Shown here in pieces: positions 48,200-59,427 of a stretch of 64,000 bases of DNA (within the stretch, counting starts at the first letter, position 1; the number at the start of each line of letters is the position of its first letter). The position numbers were made by a program, and so were the translations under genes. The notes under the pieces are model-generated. The model searched no databases. It was not told the DNA's origin and was given only the letters and a program-made list of their open reading frames with translations. The stretch spans positions 12,870,501 to 12,934,500 of the forward strand of contig JAZHRO010000046.1 of NCBI GenBank assembly GCA_037157565.1, given 5' to 3'. The stretch is from Thalassia testudinum. Its lineage: Eukaryota; Streptophyta; Magnoliopsida; Alismatales; Hydrocharitaceae.

Positions 48200-49501
48200 G
48201 CATTTGCTATCGGGATTCATCATTAGCTCGCCAACATCCTAGGTTACCTATTTTCTATGCCAACATTGCTTTGCTCATTTTTAGGGCCTATTTCTACAAT
48301 TCTTGAACCTGATTTGCAGGTTCTTTGACTATTCAGCCCAGCTCTGACCTAGGTAATATCCTTCTTTGCAGTGAGGACATTGCATATTTTAGGCATGGGG
48401 GGGTGTACTTGGGGATATACATAGCATAGTGCATTCATACATTTGCATATAAAAAAAACAAAAAAAAAAGTTTTAAGCTTAACTGGCTAAGTCCTGCATT
48501 TTTAAGTAAATTAGAACTCTAGGGTAGACTAAATTAATTCTAGGGTCAAACTTTAGAAGCTAAATCAGCTGCTAGCTTTAGACCTTTAGGGTCCTTTGTG
48601 GATTTAAAAACTTAAGTAGGAGTTAAGTTGCGGACCATTCCTCAAGAGGTTGAGGAAGGGAAGCTAGGGTTTGAGTTAAAAGGTGGGGTAGTACCTGGAG
48701 TCTTGTTCTACCTTTTGGTTTACGGGTCCTTGTAACCCAAGCATCTAAATTTCACACACTTGGTCGGGTAATTAACTCAATTTCTTTCTTTCCGAAAAGA
48801 GATTTGATTCTCTTAGTTTTGACTTAGGAGAGGCTTGAAAACACATCTTGATTGGAAGAGTTCCCGCCGCAAGAGAGGGGAGTATATACTCACCTTGAGG
48901 ATGCGATGATAACATATTACCTCCTCGGCGCTTGTCTCTTAGGATATCCATCCTACTGGGTGCATGTAAGCGCATTGTGTGGTTCAGGTACCATGGGCGG
49001 CCCAATCTCGAAGTGCCAATTGCCATAGGCATGAATTCACTTAAGAAATCCATGGGCGATACTATCTCGAAGTGTCGATTGCCAGGAGTTCTTGGGGTCA
49101 TTATGGGCGGTGCTATCTCGAAGCATCGAAAGCCAAGCACCCTTCAAGGTATGGTAATGGGGACAATAAATCCGACACAGACCGTGTTGATAGCTGATCT
49201 GAGGTTAGACTTAGAAGAATCAAACAAACAAAAAACATATATATATATAAAAATTAACTCAAATAACTCAGACCAATGCACATGCATGGATGCTTTAATC
49301 TCAGGGATCAATAAACTTTAGGGTATAGTCAGAAATCAAGGAAACTTGTGCCTGCAACTCGTCTTTAGCCGATCTAGTCTGTAACTTAGCAACTATTTAG
49401 GAACCTTGGGTCTAGAGTCTGAACTTAATATGCTTTTGAAGGAAGACTAAGTGAGTTGACTAGTCTACTTGGAGTACTAGGTTTCGCTTAATTTTGCTAG
49501 G
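48200..49501 (+). other. 3' noncoding region of element F
   Basis: Aligns with 2519-3774 of element E. Palindrome CAGTGAGGACATTG (48369-48382) followed by TTAGGCATGGGGGGG, hairpin TAGGATatccATCCTA (48940-48955) and the three tandem units (48989-49145). Confidence 0.75.
48989..49145 (+). repeat. Three tandem about 52-bp units, element F copy
   Basis: Each unit carries CCATGGGCG or TTATGGGCG, TATCTCGAAG and GCCA(A/G)G. See 3243-3410 and 14074-14232. Confidence 0.7.
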
Positions 49502-49530
49502 GACTAGCAAAAACTAGGCATGGGGGTATT
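49502..49530 (+). promoter_or_regulatory. Polypurine tract of element F
   Basis: ACTAGCAAAAACTAGGCATG followed by GGGGTATT, directly before TGATTAGCCC. It is the best preserved plus-strand copy of this block in the window. Confidence 0.85.
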
Positions 49531-50887
49531 TGATTAGCCCATAGTTGTGGGCTATTTAAGTATTTAAGTGCCTATACATTAGGTTAATTCTAACATTTAT
49601 TTAGCATAAATTAGGATGTAAATAGATTAATTCATATTTTTAATTTAATTACATAAACCATGCATTGCATTCATATTTTAAGTGTATTTAGAATTAGCTT
49701 AGAATGGCATTCATCTAATTAGTTAACCAATTAGGTACATTGTTTTAGTTAACATAAAAGTTGAGCGTTTGTATATAAATAACCATAATATTTTAATAAT
49801 ATCCTTTATTCTTCTTCTTCTCAGCAACGGCTCGGCTACCGCTGCAACGCATTCGGCCGCACTAAAAGCACATCCATGGATCAGCAGAGAAGGTGGATCT
49901 GCTCCCGCCTCTCCATTCAAATTTGTGCAGGCAGCTACAAAAAGAGGAGAGAGGCTGCTAAGCGGGGGAGGCCCCCACCACCGACCCACCACTGTGCAGA
50001 GAGATCTTCCATTCCACACCGCCGGCCTCAACCGTGGCGACAAGTCTCCACCACCGTAGGCTTGTGGTCTGACAGGCCACACCGCTATCCGGAGCTCGTC
50101 CACATTACCGTGAGCACCTGGTCGTGCACCGCCCTCGCCATCGTCATCAACAACCACCGTTGCTGCAATCATCTTCTCAGTCACTTAAGACGTCCGGAAA
50201 ATTTCCCGGACATCTGAAGCCCACCCCCCACTCCAGTAGCAACCACCGTCCACCCACTTCACCTCCAGCACCTGAACCGCAACCCTTGCCCGCTCACTCC
50301 ACGTCCACCCGCACGCCCTCCAGCAGTACGCAAGGCGGGCACAGCCTACAGCACCTCACTGCTCACGCCCGCTCACCTTCCACCTACAGCCGCACCTGCT
50401 CAACCACACTCGCCTGCTCACTCCCGCATCCACTCCAGGCCGCGCTCACTCCACACCACCCGCACGCCTGCAGTACTTCACCTGCGCCCTCCAGCCTTCG
50501 CGACCACCCGCCTGTGCACCCACGCCTGCAACCTCACCTACGCTCACCGCCAACAGGCCGCGCGTGCCAAACATTTTCTGCCATTGTTAATTTTTAATGA
50601 TATTTTATTGATTCTGCATTGCGACAAATATCCTCTAGTTATTCAGAATTGCTATTTCATCATGATTTCTTGATTCAACCTTAATCTGAAGGCAATTTTG
50701 GCTTGATTCTTGTCCAAACTAACTACGAACAAATGTTTTTAACTGGTGCGAATTTAAATATGTCATTGCCTCCCTGTGGATACGACCCGCTCTTCTGCGA
50801 GTGGTTATTTCTTTTTAAATATTGATTAGTCGATTTTTCCACCACATAAAACTGCAAACGACTTTAAAGCAAACAATCGACTCGTCA
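49531..50887 (+). mobile_element. 3' LTR of element F
   Basis: 1,357 bases, ending ACTCGTCA and followed by the GCAGC duplication. It matches the 5' LTR closely but lacks about 250 bases (equivalent to roughly 44597-44846), a deletion with its junction near 50573. Confidence 0.88.
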
Positions 50888-50892
50888 GCAGC
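50888..50892. repeat. Target site duplication GCAGC, right copy
   Basis: Pairs with 43548-43552. Confidence 0.88.
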
Positions 50893-51512
50893 TCCTCTGG
50901 AAACACGTCGAGGTACTCTCTGACCACCAGGATGCTCTGGAAGTCTGCCACGGGGCTGGGCTCTACCACTACACAAGCCAGAAAGCCCTCACACCCTTAG
51001 CTCAAAAGTCTCTCCACCCGAAGTGTAGAAATGCACCTGAAACCTTCGTCCACCGGTTGTCCGTGAAACTCAAAGGAAGGCATCTCCGGTATGGAGAAGG
51101 TGATCTTCCTCTCAAAACAGTCCACCAAAGCGTGGTAAGCGGACAACCAATCCATCCCCAGAATCATGCTAAAATACTCCATCGGTATCACAATCAAATC
51201 AACGAGGAGGCTGTGTCCCCCAACACTGACCTCACAGTCTGTGTAAACCTCCTCAGCTACAAACAGCTGACCACATGGACCTCTGATCACAAAAGGATCC
51301 TCTAACAACACACAGTCCTGTCCCAAACTGACAGCAAAACTAGCAGCAACAAACGAGTGGGTGGCATCAGAATCAAAACGTGTGTAAACTAGTCTACCAG
51401 AAACTATAACCATACCTGCCACCACTGAACCTGAAGCTTTGGCATCTCTATGTGTCAGGGCGTTGATACACCCCTCAGCTCTTAGTGTGGAAGAAGCAAC
51501 CACACTCTGCAT
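50893..51512 (-). pseudogene. T aspartic protease
   Basis: The minus-strand frame 50997-51512 gives the retropepsin fold of Tekay/Del elements: GRLVYTRFDSDATHSFVAA (about 51345-51400) with the active-site Asp, then ILGMDWLSAYHA (about 51140-51175). Relatives have DSGATHSF; here the Gly after Ser is Asp, which should impair catalysis. Upstream it connects to gag, and downstream it is cut from reverse transcriptase by element F. Confidence 0.85.
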
Positions 51513-52800
51513 CGGACGGGTAGCCGTTGGCCGGTACCCTCCCCGTGACTGCTATCCTCCCCCACGCGCCTGGGAACCACGGCCTCCTTCTCGTCCTCCA
51601 GCGCTTGGTGCGGGGAGCATCTGTTGACCTCCACCCCTAGACGGGCAGTCCCTCCTGATGTGGCTCGACTGGCCACACTGGTAGCAGAGGGGAACTCGAC
51701 TCCCGCCCTTGGTAGGTCCCTACTGAAGGCTGGGCGGGGGTCCAGGGCTGGCAGCTGGCCCCTGTCGGGGACCCCTAAAGGCCACTGACAGCCCTGTAAA
51801 GCATGACGGCTCTCCTGCGGGCGCCGCGTGCCTCCTCTCTCGTCGGCCCTATGAGTAGTCTAACTGGTAGGGCCTCTTCCATCCGCTATCAGTGTCACAT
51901 GCGACCGGGTTGGTCTCCTAATAGGTCATAGCTGCCTCCACCACTTTCGAGAATGTGGGTAGTTTCAGGGGTTTAACATACCCCCGAATAACAGGCCGGA
52001 GCCCCTCGGTGAACCTCCACAGGCGCTCCTCCTCAGTAGCCACAGTTGTCGCAGAAAAACGGGACAGCTCCAGGAAACGCGTATGGTACGCGCTCACAGT
52101 CATCGTCCTGTGGCGAAGAGTGTGGAACTCCCGCCTCCTCTGATCTTGCCACGTCTGCGGGAAGTACTGCTCGTAGAAGAGGGTGACAAACTGGTCCCAC
52201 GTCGGCTCTGCCCCCTCTTGACCTCTGACCGCCCTCCACCACCTGTGTGTCGTGCTCTCCAGCTGGTACATGGCAAAGGCCATGCGGCACTCCGCAGGGG
52301 GGTGAAGGGTGTCGAACACCTTCTTGATCTGCTCTGACCAGTCCTCCGCCTCAATCGGGTCCTCATCCCCCTTGAAGGAGGGGGGCTTCAGCTTCTGGAA
52401 CTGTCCGAAAATCTCGTAATGTCGCTGAAGTGAGGAAATGGGCATGCCTTCAAGCAGGGAGGGCTCATGCTTGGAAGTGTCAGAGTGCGATGGGGGTGGT
52501 GGAGGACCACCCCCTCCCTCACGTCCAGCACTGCATCTGTCTCGTGGTCCCACAGAGGACTCCCCCTCCACGTCCCTAGGGAGAGGCACCCGTGGAGGCG
52601 GGTGGAGCTCCTCTCGTACTATCTCACGTATCAGCTGGGCGAGGTCCTAGGCCTAAACGCCCGGAAGAAGTGGCTGGTCCACTGAAACATCGAGCTCAAC
52701 ACGTCCGCCCCTCTAACCTCGTCCACGACCATGTTCGTGGCCTGCCTCAATGACTCCACGTCGAGGCATCTCCTACAAGGAGATGCGAACAACAGAATAG
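51513..52800 (-). pseudogene. T gag (capsid and zinc knuckle)
   Basis: Frame 51918-52589 (minus) carries the Retrotrans_gag capsid domain: RHYEIFGQFQKLKPPSFKGD, then WSEQIKKVFDTLH, THRWWRAV, WDQFVTLFYEQYFP and EFHTLRHRTMTVSAYHTRF. It is followed, after a stop and a frame change, by a CCHC knuckle (CYQCGQSSHIRRDC) at about 51648-51690. The N-terminal part is reached only through a frameshift near 52630. Gag would package the element RNA into cytoplasmic particles. Decayed. Confidence 0.88.
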
Positions 52801-52939
52801 GAAGATGTCAATTTCAACAGACATTCAGCAAAAGAACCTCAGAACAGATATCAAAAGGTATGTTGTGGATGTTACTCTAGTTACAAGCACGTGAATTGGT
52901 TATTCTCAAGTTAGTTGGTTCACTTCTCGGGACGACCTT

Positions 52940-52951
52940 GCTCTGATACCA
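52940..52951 (-). promoter_or_regulatory. Primer binding site of element T (initiator tRNA-Met)
   Basis: On the minus strand TGGTATCAGAGC matches the complement of the 3' end of initiator tRNA-Met and lies 3 bases from the LTR. Its presence fixes the right-hand LTR as the 5' LTR. Confidence 0.92.
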
Positions 52952-52954
52952 TCT

Positions 52955-55900
52955 TGTTAGACCCGGTTCTCGCATCCCTACAGGACACGAGACCGGACTG
53001 ACTCGACTGATCCCAAGACTCAGTCGTCCAACGAGAAAGTAACCAAAAAGTAGGAAAGTAAACCACATTCACTATGCTAAGAAACTAACAGTAAAAAGGT
53101 ACAGCAATAAAAAAGCAAAAACTGCTACAGTACATATCACCACCACAACATTAGAAAATAACAAGGTATAGGAATGTAAAGGTACAAGAGTCTAAAACTC
53201 ACTACTACAAAAGGAGTACAACAAAAGAACTACAACTACTAGGCTCCACTAGGCCCAGCACCCTCTATAGCCGTAGGCTCTGGCTGCTCAACACCTGGAC
53301 CTGAAAAGGGTTATGAGTACACAACGTCAGCAAACGCTGAGTAGAGTGGCAACCAACTAACTAAAGCAATAAAAGTGGACAAGTAGCTGTTGTTTTTCAA
53401 TTACTTTCTTTAACTAATTATTCCTCGTGGGAATGATCTTGATTACAGTCTTTTCCGAGGAGTAGAAAGCACACGTGGTGCTCTCCTGGCCGGGAGAGTC
53501 CCCCGTGGTGATCCTACACCCAATCAACTACCCCAAGGTCACAAACAGACACAACGATGACTACGACACGCGCGATAAGCGCACGGGTAGATACCCCGCA
53601 CTGGCACGCGGTCAGTCATTTTTGTTAGCGGGTGCGCCCAAAGTACAGCACGAAACTAGTATAGGGCCTAACCCTCTCAGTAACAGGGGTCTAGCCCCTA
53701 AGAACCAAACAGGGGTCTTGCCCCTCCACAGTCCGCGCACCCTCGCCTGACTACCCTGGTTTGCCCAGTGGGCCTAACAAGTCGATGTAAGGTGGCTAGC
53801 TAAACCCCGGGCCCCATGGGGTGGCTAGCTCTCTCCCTACACTAGTAGCTCTCCCCGGTACCTTATACGTGAGGGCCAAGAAGTCAGTACAGAGTGGCCA
53901 ATCATAACCCCAGGTCTCAACCCAAGGGCGGCTAGCTCTACTCTGCACTAAACAGGGGGACAGTCGCTCTCCTTGGTACTCCGTACTCAAGGGCCAGCTC
54001 ACTTTCCCACTCACATTTCCAGATCCATTCCATTTATTTCCAGGAGCTCTACTCCTAATTTTCCGTAGGGTTCATACTCATATTCCTCATGCCATGCCAT
54101 ACCAGGTTTCATCATTTCTATTTCCATTCTCAGGTTATACATAAGCAGCTTGTATTGCTATCGTTCACGTTTCCATACACAGGTTATACATGGGTAGCTA
54201 GTATTTCCATCATTCACATTATCATTCTCAATTTATATACATGCAGCTCGTATTATGTCATTTAACGTATTCAACAGGAATTTTACATGCGACAGTTAGC
54301 TAGCACAAGTATTTCACATTTCACAGGTAACTGTTATTTATTTACAATCAATTGTTATCATTCTATCTACTCATTCAAGACTGCAATTCAATCATCCAAT
54401 ACAGACATTTCAAGTGTTTCTCGTCCTAGGATTCATGCCACATCCTAGGTTCTAACCATTCATTCCACACATGCATTTAGGTTATAATTAAATTAGGGGG
54501 AAGCCACTCTACCAGTAAACCCAGGAGTATTGGGGGCTTGAACGACAGGCTCACATGCCTCAGCAAGCCCCAAACCTGCAACGGAACAAAGTCCTATGAC
54601 AAGGAACAATCACAAGGAAACTATCAGAACAGTATGGAAAGCCTTCTAACAAGTAGAAGAACTCACAAGGAACACAGCGGTATCTTATTTGCATAAAACG
54701 GAACTCAAACGGACCCTAAAAGGGTCAAAAATAGGGTTTCTATCTCAAATCAGACATCTGGAACAACTTCCAAACGTCTTAAAAGTATCCAGTAACATAC
54801 CTATGTCTCTGTGCCAACCCTCAAACGTCCAGGAACTCTTCTGGACCCAGCTCCATACATCCGACCACCTCTCTGGACATCTGGAAATGCTTCCCGTCGT
54901 CTGGTATGTCGCCCAGACGTCTGAAATGCGTGGGAGGGCATGTCTCGCGCCTTCCCAAAGTGAATCCTGCACGAAACCACGCAATCTTCTCAAAAGGGAA
55001 TGCAACAGGGTATCAGTGGAGCGGCCTGCATGGCCGTATCCACAAAGAGGACGTACCTTCGCGAAGCCCTCTCCTCAGACGTTTGGAACCACCTCCAGAC
55101 GTCCGCACCAACTTCTGGAGGTCACTCCAGACGTCTAATTCTGGGAAAAACCCAGAACCAGAACCTGCTTCCGCTGCTCTCGCACCGCCCGTGGCCGCGT
55201 TGCGCCCCCTCGCCTACAGCTCCGGTTGCAACAGTGTCGGGGAGGACCTCCCCGACGCACTCCTCCTCGAGCATGCGCCACTCCTACCGTGCGCTTACTG
55301 GTGAGCTCCCACACGAGCTCGCGTGCTCACTCTCCTCCTCCTCTCCTCACACCGCTCCTCCTAGACGCTGCCTGCACGCTCTCTTACTCGCTCTGCCTCT
55401 CTCTCTGTCAGAAGGTGTGTAGGCTAAATAAAGCTATTTATGGACTAAAACAAAGTCCTAGATCTTGGTTTGAGAGATTCAGCAAGGTGGTCCAAGATTA
55501 TGGCTTCACCAGGTCGTCGGCAGATCATTCTATCTTTACACCGCATAAACAAATAGGCTCTATCATACTTGTGGTATATGTGGATGACATCCTTTTGACA
55601 GTGACAGGCAAGGGATAGAGGAAACAAAGAAGATGCTACAGTCGCATTTTGTTACAAAGGATTTAGGCCCTATCAACTACTTCCTTGGTATTGAGGTGCA
55701 ACACACTGGTGGAGGACTTGTGCTTTCTCAATGTAAGTATGTTCTTGACATGTGAGAGACATAGTGTGAGGAGAACGTGAGATGGGAAGGGTGGGGGGTT
55801 TATAAGATCGGTGGGTTAGGGTTTTGCTGGAGGCGGGGAGAGAGAGGAGAGGAAAAATGAGAGTACTGTCTGCACGCAGCCTGCGTGCAGATGCGAGCTC

Positions 55901-56012
55901 ATACTCAAAATTTTTGATTTTCAGACATCTGGGAAGGTGTCCAGACGTCTAACCAGATGTCTGACCCACAATCCAGACGTCTTAAAAGGCTCAAACAGCA
56001 TGGGTCTTAACA
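52955..56012 (-). mobile_element. 5' LTR of element T
   Basis: TGTTA...TAACA bounded and aligned with 26882-29638. It is about 300 bases longer because of a captured copia fragment at 55407-55763. TTATAAA (minus, near 55800) is the likely TATA box. GACGTC-type words occur at 54774-55136 and 55943-55980. Confidence 0.87.
55407..55763 (+). pseudogene. Copia reverse transcriptase fragment captured in the T LTR
   Basis: Encodes LNKAIYGLKQSPRSWFERF and later VYVDDILL, the hallmark blocks of Ty1/copia reverse transcriptase, with the YVDD catalytic motif at about 55579-55590. The frame shifts near 55612 and continues with a [19 protein letters not shown] block to about 55735. It is open over its first 68 codons. 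The 3' LTR of T has an unrelated short sequence at the same place, so the fragment was acquired by this LTR after T inserted, or replaced sequence there. It is on the opposite strand to T. No copia LTR accompanies it. Confidence 0.85.
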
Positions 56013-56017
56013 GTTCG

Positions 56018-56853
56018 CATGAGAGATTGGGTGCGAATCACGGTAGTTGATTGTGCTCAAATGAAAGGGAATTCCTCAGAGAATCTCCCTTTCAAATCTG
56101 AGAGGAGATCTCTGAGGAATCAGGGAGAAATCCCCCTCAATTCCTCGTCGGAGTAGGACTCCTCCGCTGTAATGGCAGAAGGACCTAATTGCAAAGGGTG
56201 GCGAGGAAGATAGGGGGTCTGCGCAATGATTTTCAAAAGCTAGGGGTCAAAATGCAATTGGGTGGACTATTTTGCAAAAGTTGGTCAAGGTGACCTCCCC
56301 TTAGGTCCAAATTTTGGTAAAAACCTAATTTTGACCTAAGGAATCCAATGGTGAAGTTGGATTTTAGGTTTAACCACGTTTGACTGGACATTTTGCATAA
56401 AAACCCAACTTAGGTCAAATAATTAGCTAGGACCCCTATTTAGGTCAAAATAGGTTCCAAAGGCCAATTTGAAGGTTTTAAACCTTAGGGGATATTTTTT
56501 CATGAATTTTAGAGGGTTTAGTTGATTTTTATCCTGACCAGAACCTTGTTGAATTAAGCGGGTCTATTTTAGGATTACAGAATATCATTTAATTCTTAGC
56601 TCTCACAATAACCCTTTTCTGATTGAACCGACCCACTTTTCATCTTGTTAAGATCAATTGACCTATGTTTAGCTTCTGAGAAATCCCGTTGATGTACTGC
56701 AATGGTAAAATTACAGTTTTACCCTTTGTTTCATGTTTTCTTCTCAGAACAGTTCTTCCTTGAATTAGACCCTTCTCTAGGTTATGTAGGAGCTTCTAGT
56801 CTCTTTCCTAGGTCAAAATGAGCTAGTTATGGCTCATGATGATGTTCTCATCA
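56018..56853 (-). mobile_element. 5' LTR of element B, outer part
   Basis: Continues the B LTR interrupted at 26881: joining the two flanks restores the sequence seen at 15420-15510 of A in reverse. The LTR terminus (minus strand) is TGATGAGAACATCATCATGAGC at 56853, equal to the A LTR start apart from point changes. Confidence 0.85.
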
Positions 56854-56901
56854 TAGCCTCTTCTCCATCCAGATTCAACCTCCATCTCAGCCTCCGCCAT
56901 T

Positions 56902-56909
56902 TATAAATA
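56902..56909 (+). promoter_or_regulatory. TATA box of LTR C
   Basis: TATAAATA followed by a CT-rich stretch with CTTCCTCCATCC words, as in the other LTRs. Confidence 0.55.
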
Positions 56910-57540
56910 CCCTTTCATACCCTCGATTTTCACCAAGTTAGCTCCCTTCCCTCTTCTTCATTGAGCTAACCAATAGGCTATTCTCTTTAAACTTCAGCGA
57001 CCTTCCTCTGCTTCATCCATCTTCCTCCATCCATATTTGATCGCTCTGGATCTCCACTGAAGTCAGTCAAGTCTTCTGACACAGTGCTGACTAGGAGTTC
57101 CTCTACTTCACCTCACAAGCGCCCGCCGGACTTCTTTCGCCAACCCTCTGATTTCATCTGTTATGAACCATCGACGGAGATCTCCTACCTCCTTCATCCA
57201 GGTAACAGTAGGATAGGTAAGTAGATTAGTTAGGATAGTTAGTTAGGTAGATTAGGTAATTGTAATGCTAGTTTTGCATTCGTCTTCCTTAACTCTGGCG
57301 ACTTCCTTGAGCTTGTCAGGAGCAATTTCTTGTCTTTTTAAGTCATCAATCACATTCTTTAGCCTTTCATGAACATCTCTATCCCTTTTAATTACTGATT
57401 GATCATCTATTCGCCTAAACCACCTCCACCTCCACTAACTGCTCCTGCTGTCCATGGCAACAGTGGTTGAGCCTATTCCACCTCCACTGGGGTCCTCCAC
57501 CATTTATTCATCACCTAAGGGCCCTGATCCTCACACTAAT

Positions 57541-58703
57541 TTAAGTAATTACCCTCTATAACTTAAACGCCCAATTTAATTTAAGCTCCTGAGCTCACTG
57601 TCAATGGCAGCTCAGGGGGAGTTCAAATCAATAATTATTCACATATATACCATCGTAATTACCTTTTGACTTATTTTCTTCACTCAATTGAGTGGAAAAT
57701 AGGTCCTGAGCCTAATCAAACTCAAAACTTGTTTACTGTGAATTCACTGATTAATTCTCACTTCAATGAATAATTGATGAAATTAACATGTTCCTGAGGT
57801 TCCTTGTGACCTCAGGAAGCTTTCTAAATCATCAATGGCACAATTTCACAATATCTGAATATATTTGCCTTTTTCTGGACTCACCGGAGCTCCGGTGAGC
57901 TCCGGTGAGTCAAACAAGCTCTTCAGCCTGTAGAACTTAGTGTGAAGCTCCAGATCTCTAATTCGAAGTTCACTGATCATGCTGAGGTAGTTTATTTGAG
58001 GTTTTAGTGCTTGGAGCTTCTGTTAGATATTCATCTTCTCCAACTCCAGCAGAGTTGGAGATGTCTGATAGATAGGTTTAAGTTTCATTTAAAAGGTCTA
58101 AAAGCTTCAGTGACTTACCTTGAGACTATTTCCATGTGTTAATCACTGTGATAAACTTTAGTTTGTCCTGACGAACAAACTCCTCTACAAGCTCAGGCGA
58201 TAGGCCTGGAACCATAGGAACCTTAATTGAAACATCATTTTAAGGGTCTGAATCCATTCCTATGGTTAAAGGGAAGATGTTTAAGGCATTAATTTCATCT
58301 GAAATGGTAAAATTCAAAACATCAAAATTCGAGGCTTATGGTCAACCTAAAGTTTGATTCTTGGATTTTGGATTCAAACAGACAAATTAAAGAGTCTAAT
58401 CTATTGCTCGGTTGTTTGTAAATGATTCAGATGAGAATTGGATGAGCTTTGATGGATTCTATGGTAGAATTTGATTTCTATCAGTTTGGGTTATTTTTTA
58501 ACCCAAACTGGCGACGGTAGCTTTGTGATGAGATTTTAATGAATAATCTGCCTAGACGGATTCGTAACAACCTCTAAAGGTTGTTTGAATTGATTCATTA
58601 GGTCTTTAGCTGTCTGTAGGACCTTTTAGAACTTGAATTATAGTTCTAAAGCTCCCTAGAGAAGCTTTTTAGCTTCTGCTCTTTCCTAAAGCTCTTTAGA
58701 GCT
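57541..58703. repeat. Array of perfect stem-loops
   Basis: At least fourteen separate inverted repeats in 1.16 kb. Longest, with arm positions: 57588-57595/57609-57616 (8 bp), 57681-57694 (14-bp palindrome CACTCAATTGAGTG), 57791-57800/57809-57818 (10), 57878-57889/57900-57911 (12), 58038-58046/58052-58060 (9), 58210-58220/58257-58267 (11, with a nested 6). Further on: 58482-58493/58499-58510 (12), 58566-58573/58578-58585 (8), 58625-58633/58642-58650 (9), 58660-58666/58671-58677 (7), 58690-58695/58698-58703 (6). The arm sequences are unrelated to each other. Confidence 0.8.
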
Positions 58704-59427
58704 CACTTCCTTCACAACAGCCATGGAATCATCTCCTGAACCTCTTCAATACCTCATTTGGAAATCAAAAGACCTTCTGTAGACCTTAAAGATGAAAACC
58801 TCATTTCTGCAGTCTAAATGGTCGTAGTGAACCCAGGTCCTTCGTCCTTCAAATAGAAGAGCTAAACTCCTCTGAGTATCAACTTGACACTCCAATCGTG
58901 TAGAACAACTTAAGAGCTTTCCAACAAGCTTTTATTTGCTTAGAACGGAGCTCTGAGCTGGTTGGAATCAACATTTCAAGTCTAGATTGAGAAGGGGAAA
59001 CTTAGTCCCACATCGGTGGAACTGAAACGGTTGCATGGGTATAAAACAAATTTTTGTTTAAGGCTTCTCAGTCGACAGCGCACGGTAAATGAAACGAACT
59101 GAGGACTGGGTGTGTGTGTGAGTGCGTGTGGTGCGCGTGCTCGAGTGTGTGTGCGCCTGTGGGCGTGCGAGTATGGACTCGTGAGGGCATGTGCATGGGC
59201 CTGGGAGGCCGTGAGCCAGATGGGCTCGCGACTATGCGAATCGGAAATAAACCAAAACTAAATAAAACCAGGCTTAGACCTAGTAGGGTCAGGTCCCACC
59301 CTAAGAGAGGTGTTGTGTATCCTCGACCGGTCCAAGCCACTAATCAAAAACCTAATTTTTGGTTTAAAGTGTTAGACCAGTTCGGTTTAGAAGGTCTGCA
59401 AGGGTTCAGAAAGGATGCTAAGGTTTA

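Larger units (their letters stand above)
43553..50887 (+). mobile_element. Complete non-autonomous element F
   Basis: 7,335 bases: LTR, tRNA-Asp-type primer site, about 1.3 kb leader, one long frame of unknown function, structured 3' region, polypurine tract, LTR, and a perfect GCAGC duplication. It has no recognisable gag, protease, reverse transcriptase or integrase, so it needs proteins from elsewhere. Its LTR and 3' region match element E, which retains an integrase remnant. It is inserted in T between protease and reverse transcriptase. Confidence 0.9.
26882..56012 (-). mobile_element. Tekay/Del-type Ty3/gypsy element T (host of H and F)
   Basis: Two LTRs starting TGTTA and ending TAACA, a primer site for initiator tRNA-Met, and gag, protease, reverse transcriptase, RNase H and integrase remnants in minus-strand order make this a complete but decayed chromovirus. 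Flanks TTTCG (26877-26881) and GTTCG (56013-56017) are a target duplication with one change. Subtracting H and F with one duplication each leaves about 10.8 kb, usual for this clade. Joining the flanks restores a continuous B LTR, which confirms the insertion. Confidence 0.88.

Noticed and set aside
56854..57240. TATA box, CT-rich leader and a GGTAACAG-like splice donor suggesting a host gene
   Set aside because: No open frame follows; the same order of TATA, CT-rich leader and purine tract occurs in LTRs A, B and I, so an LTR is the simpler reading.
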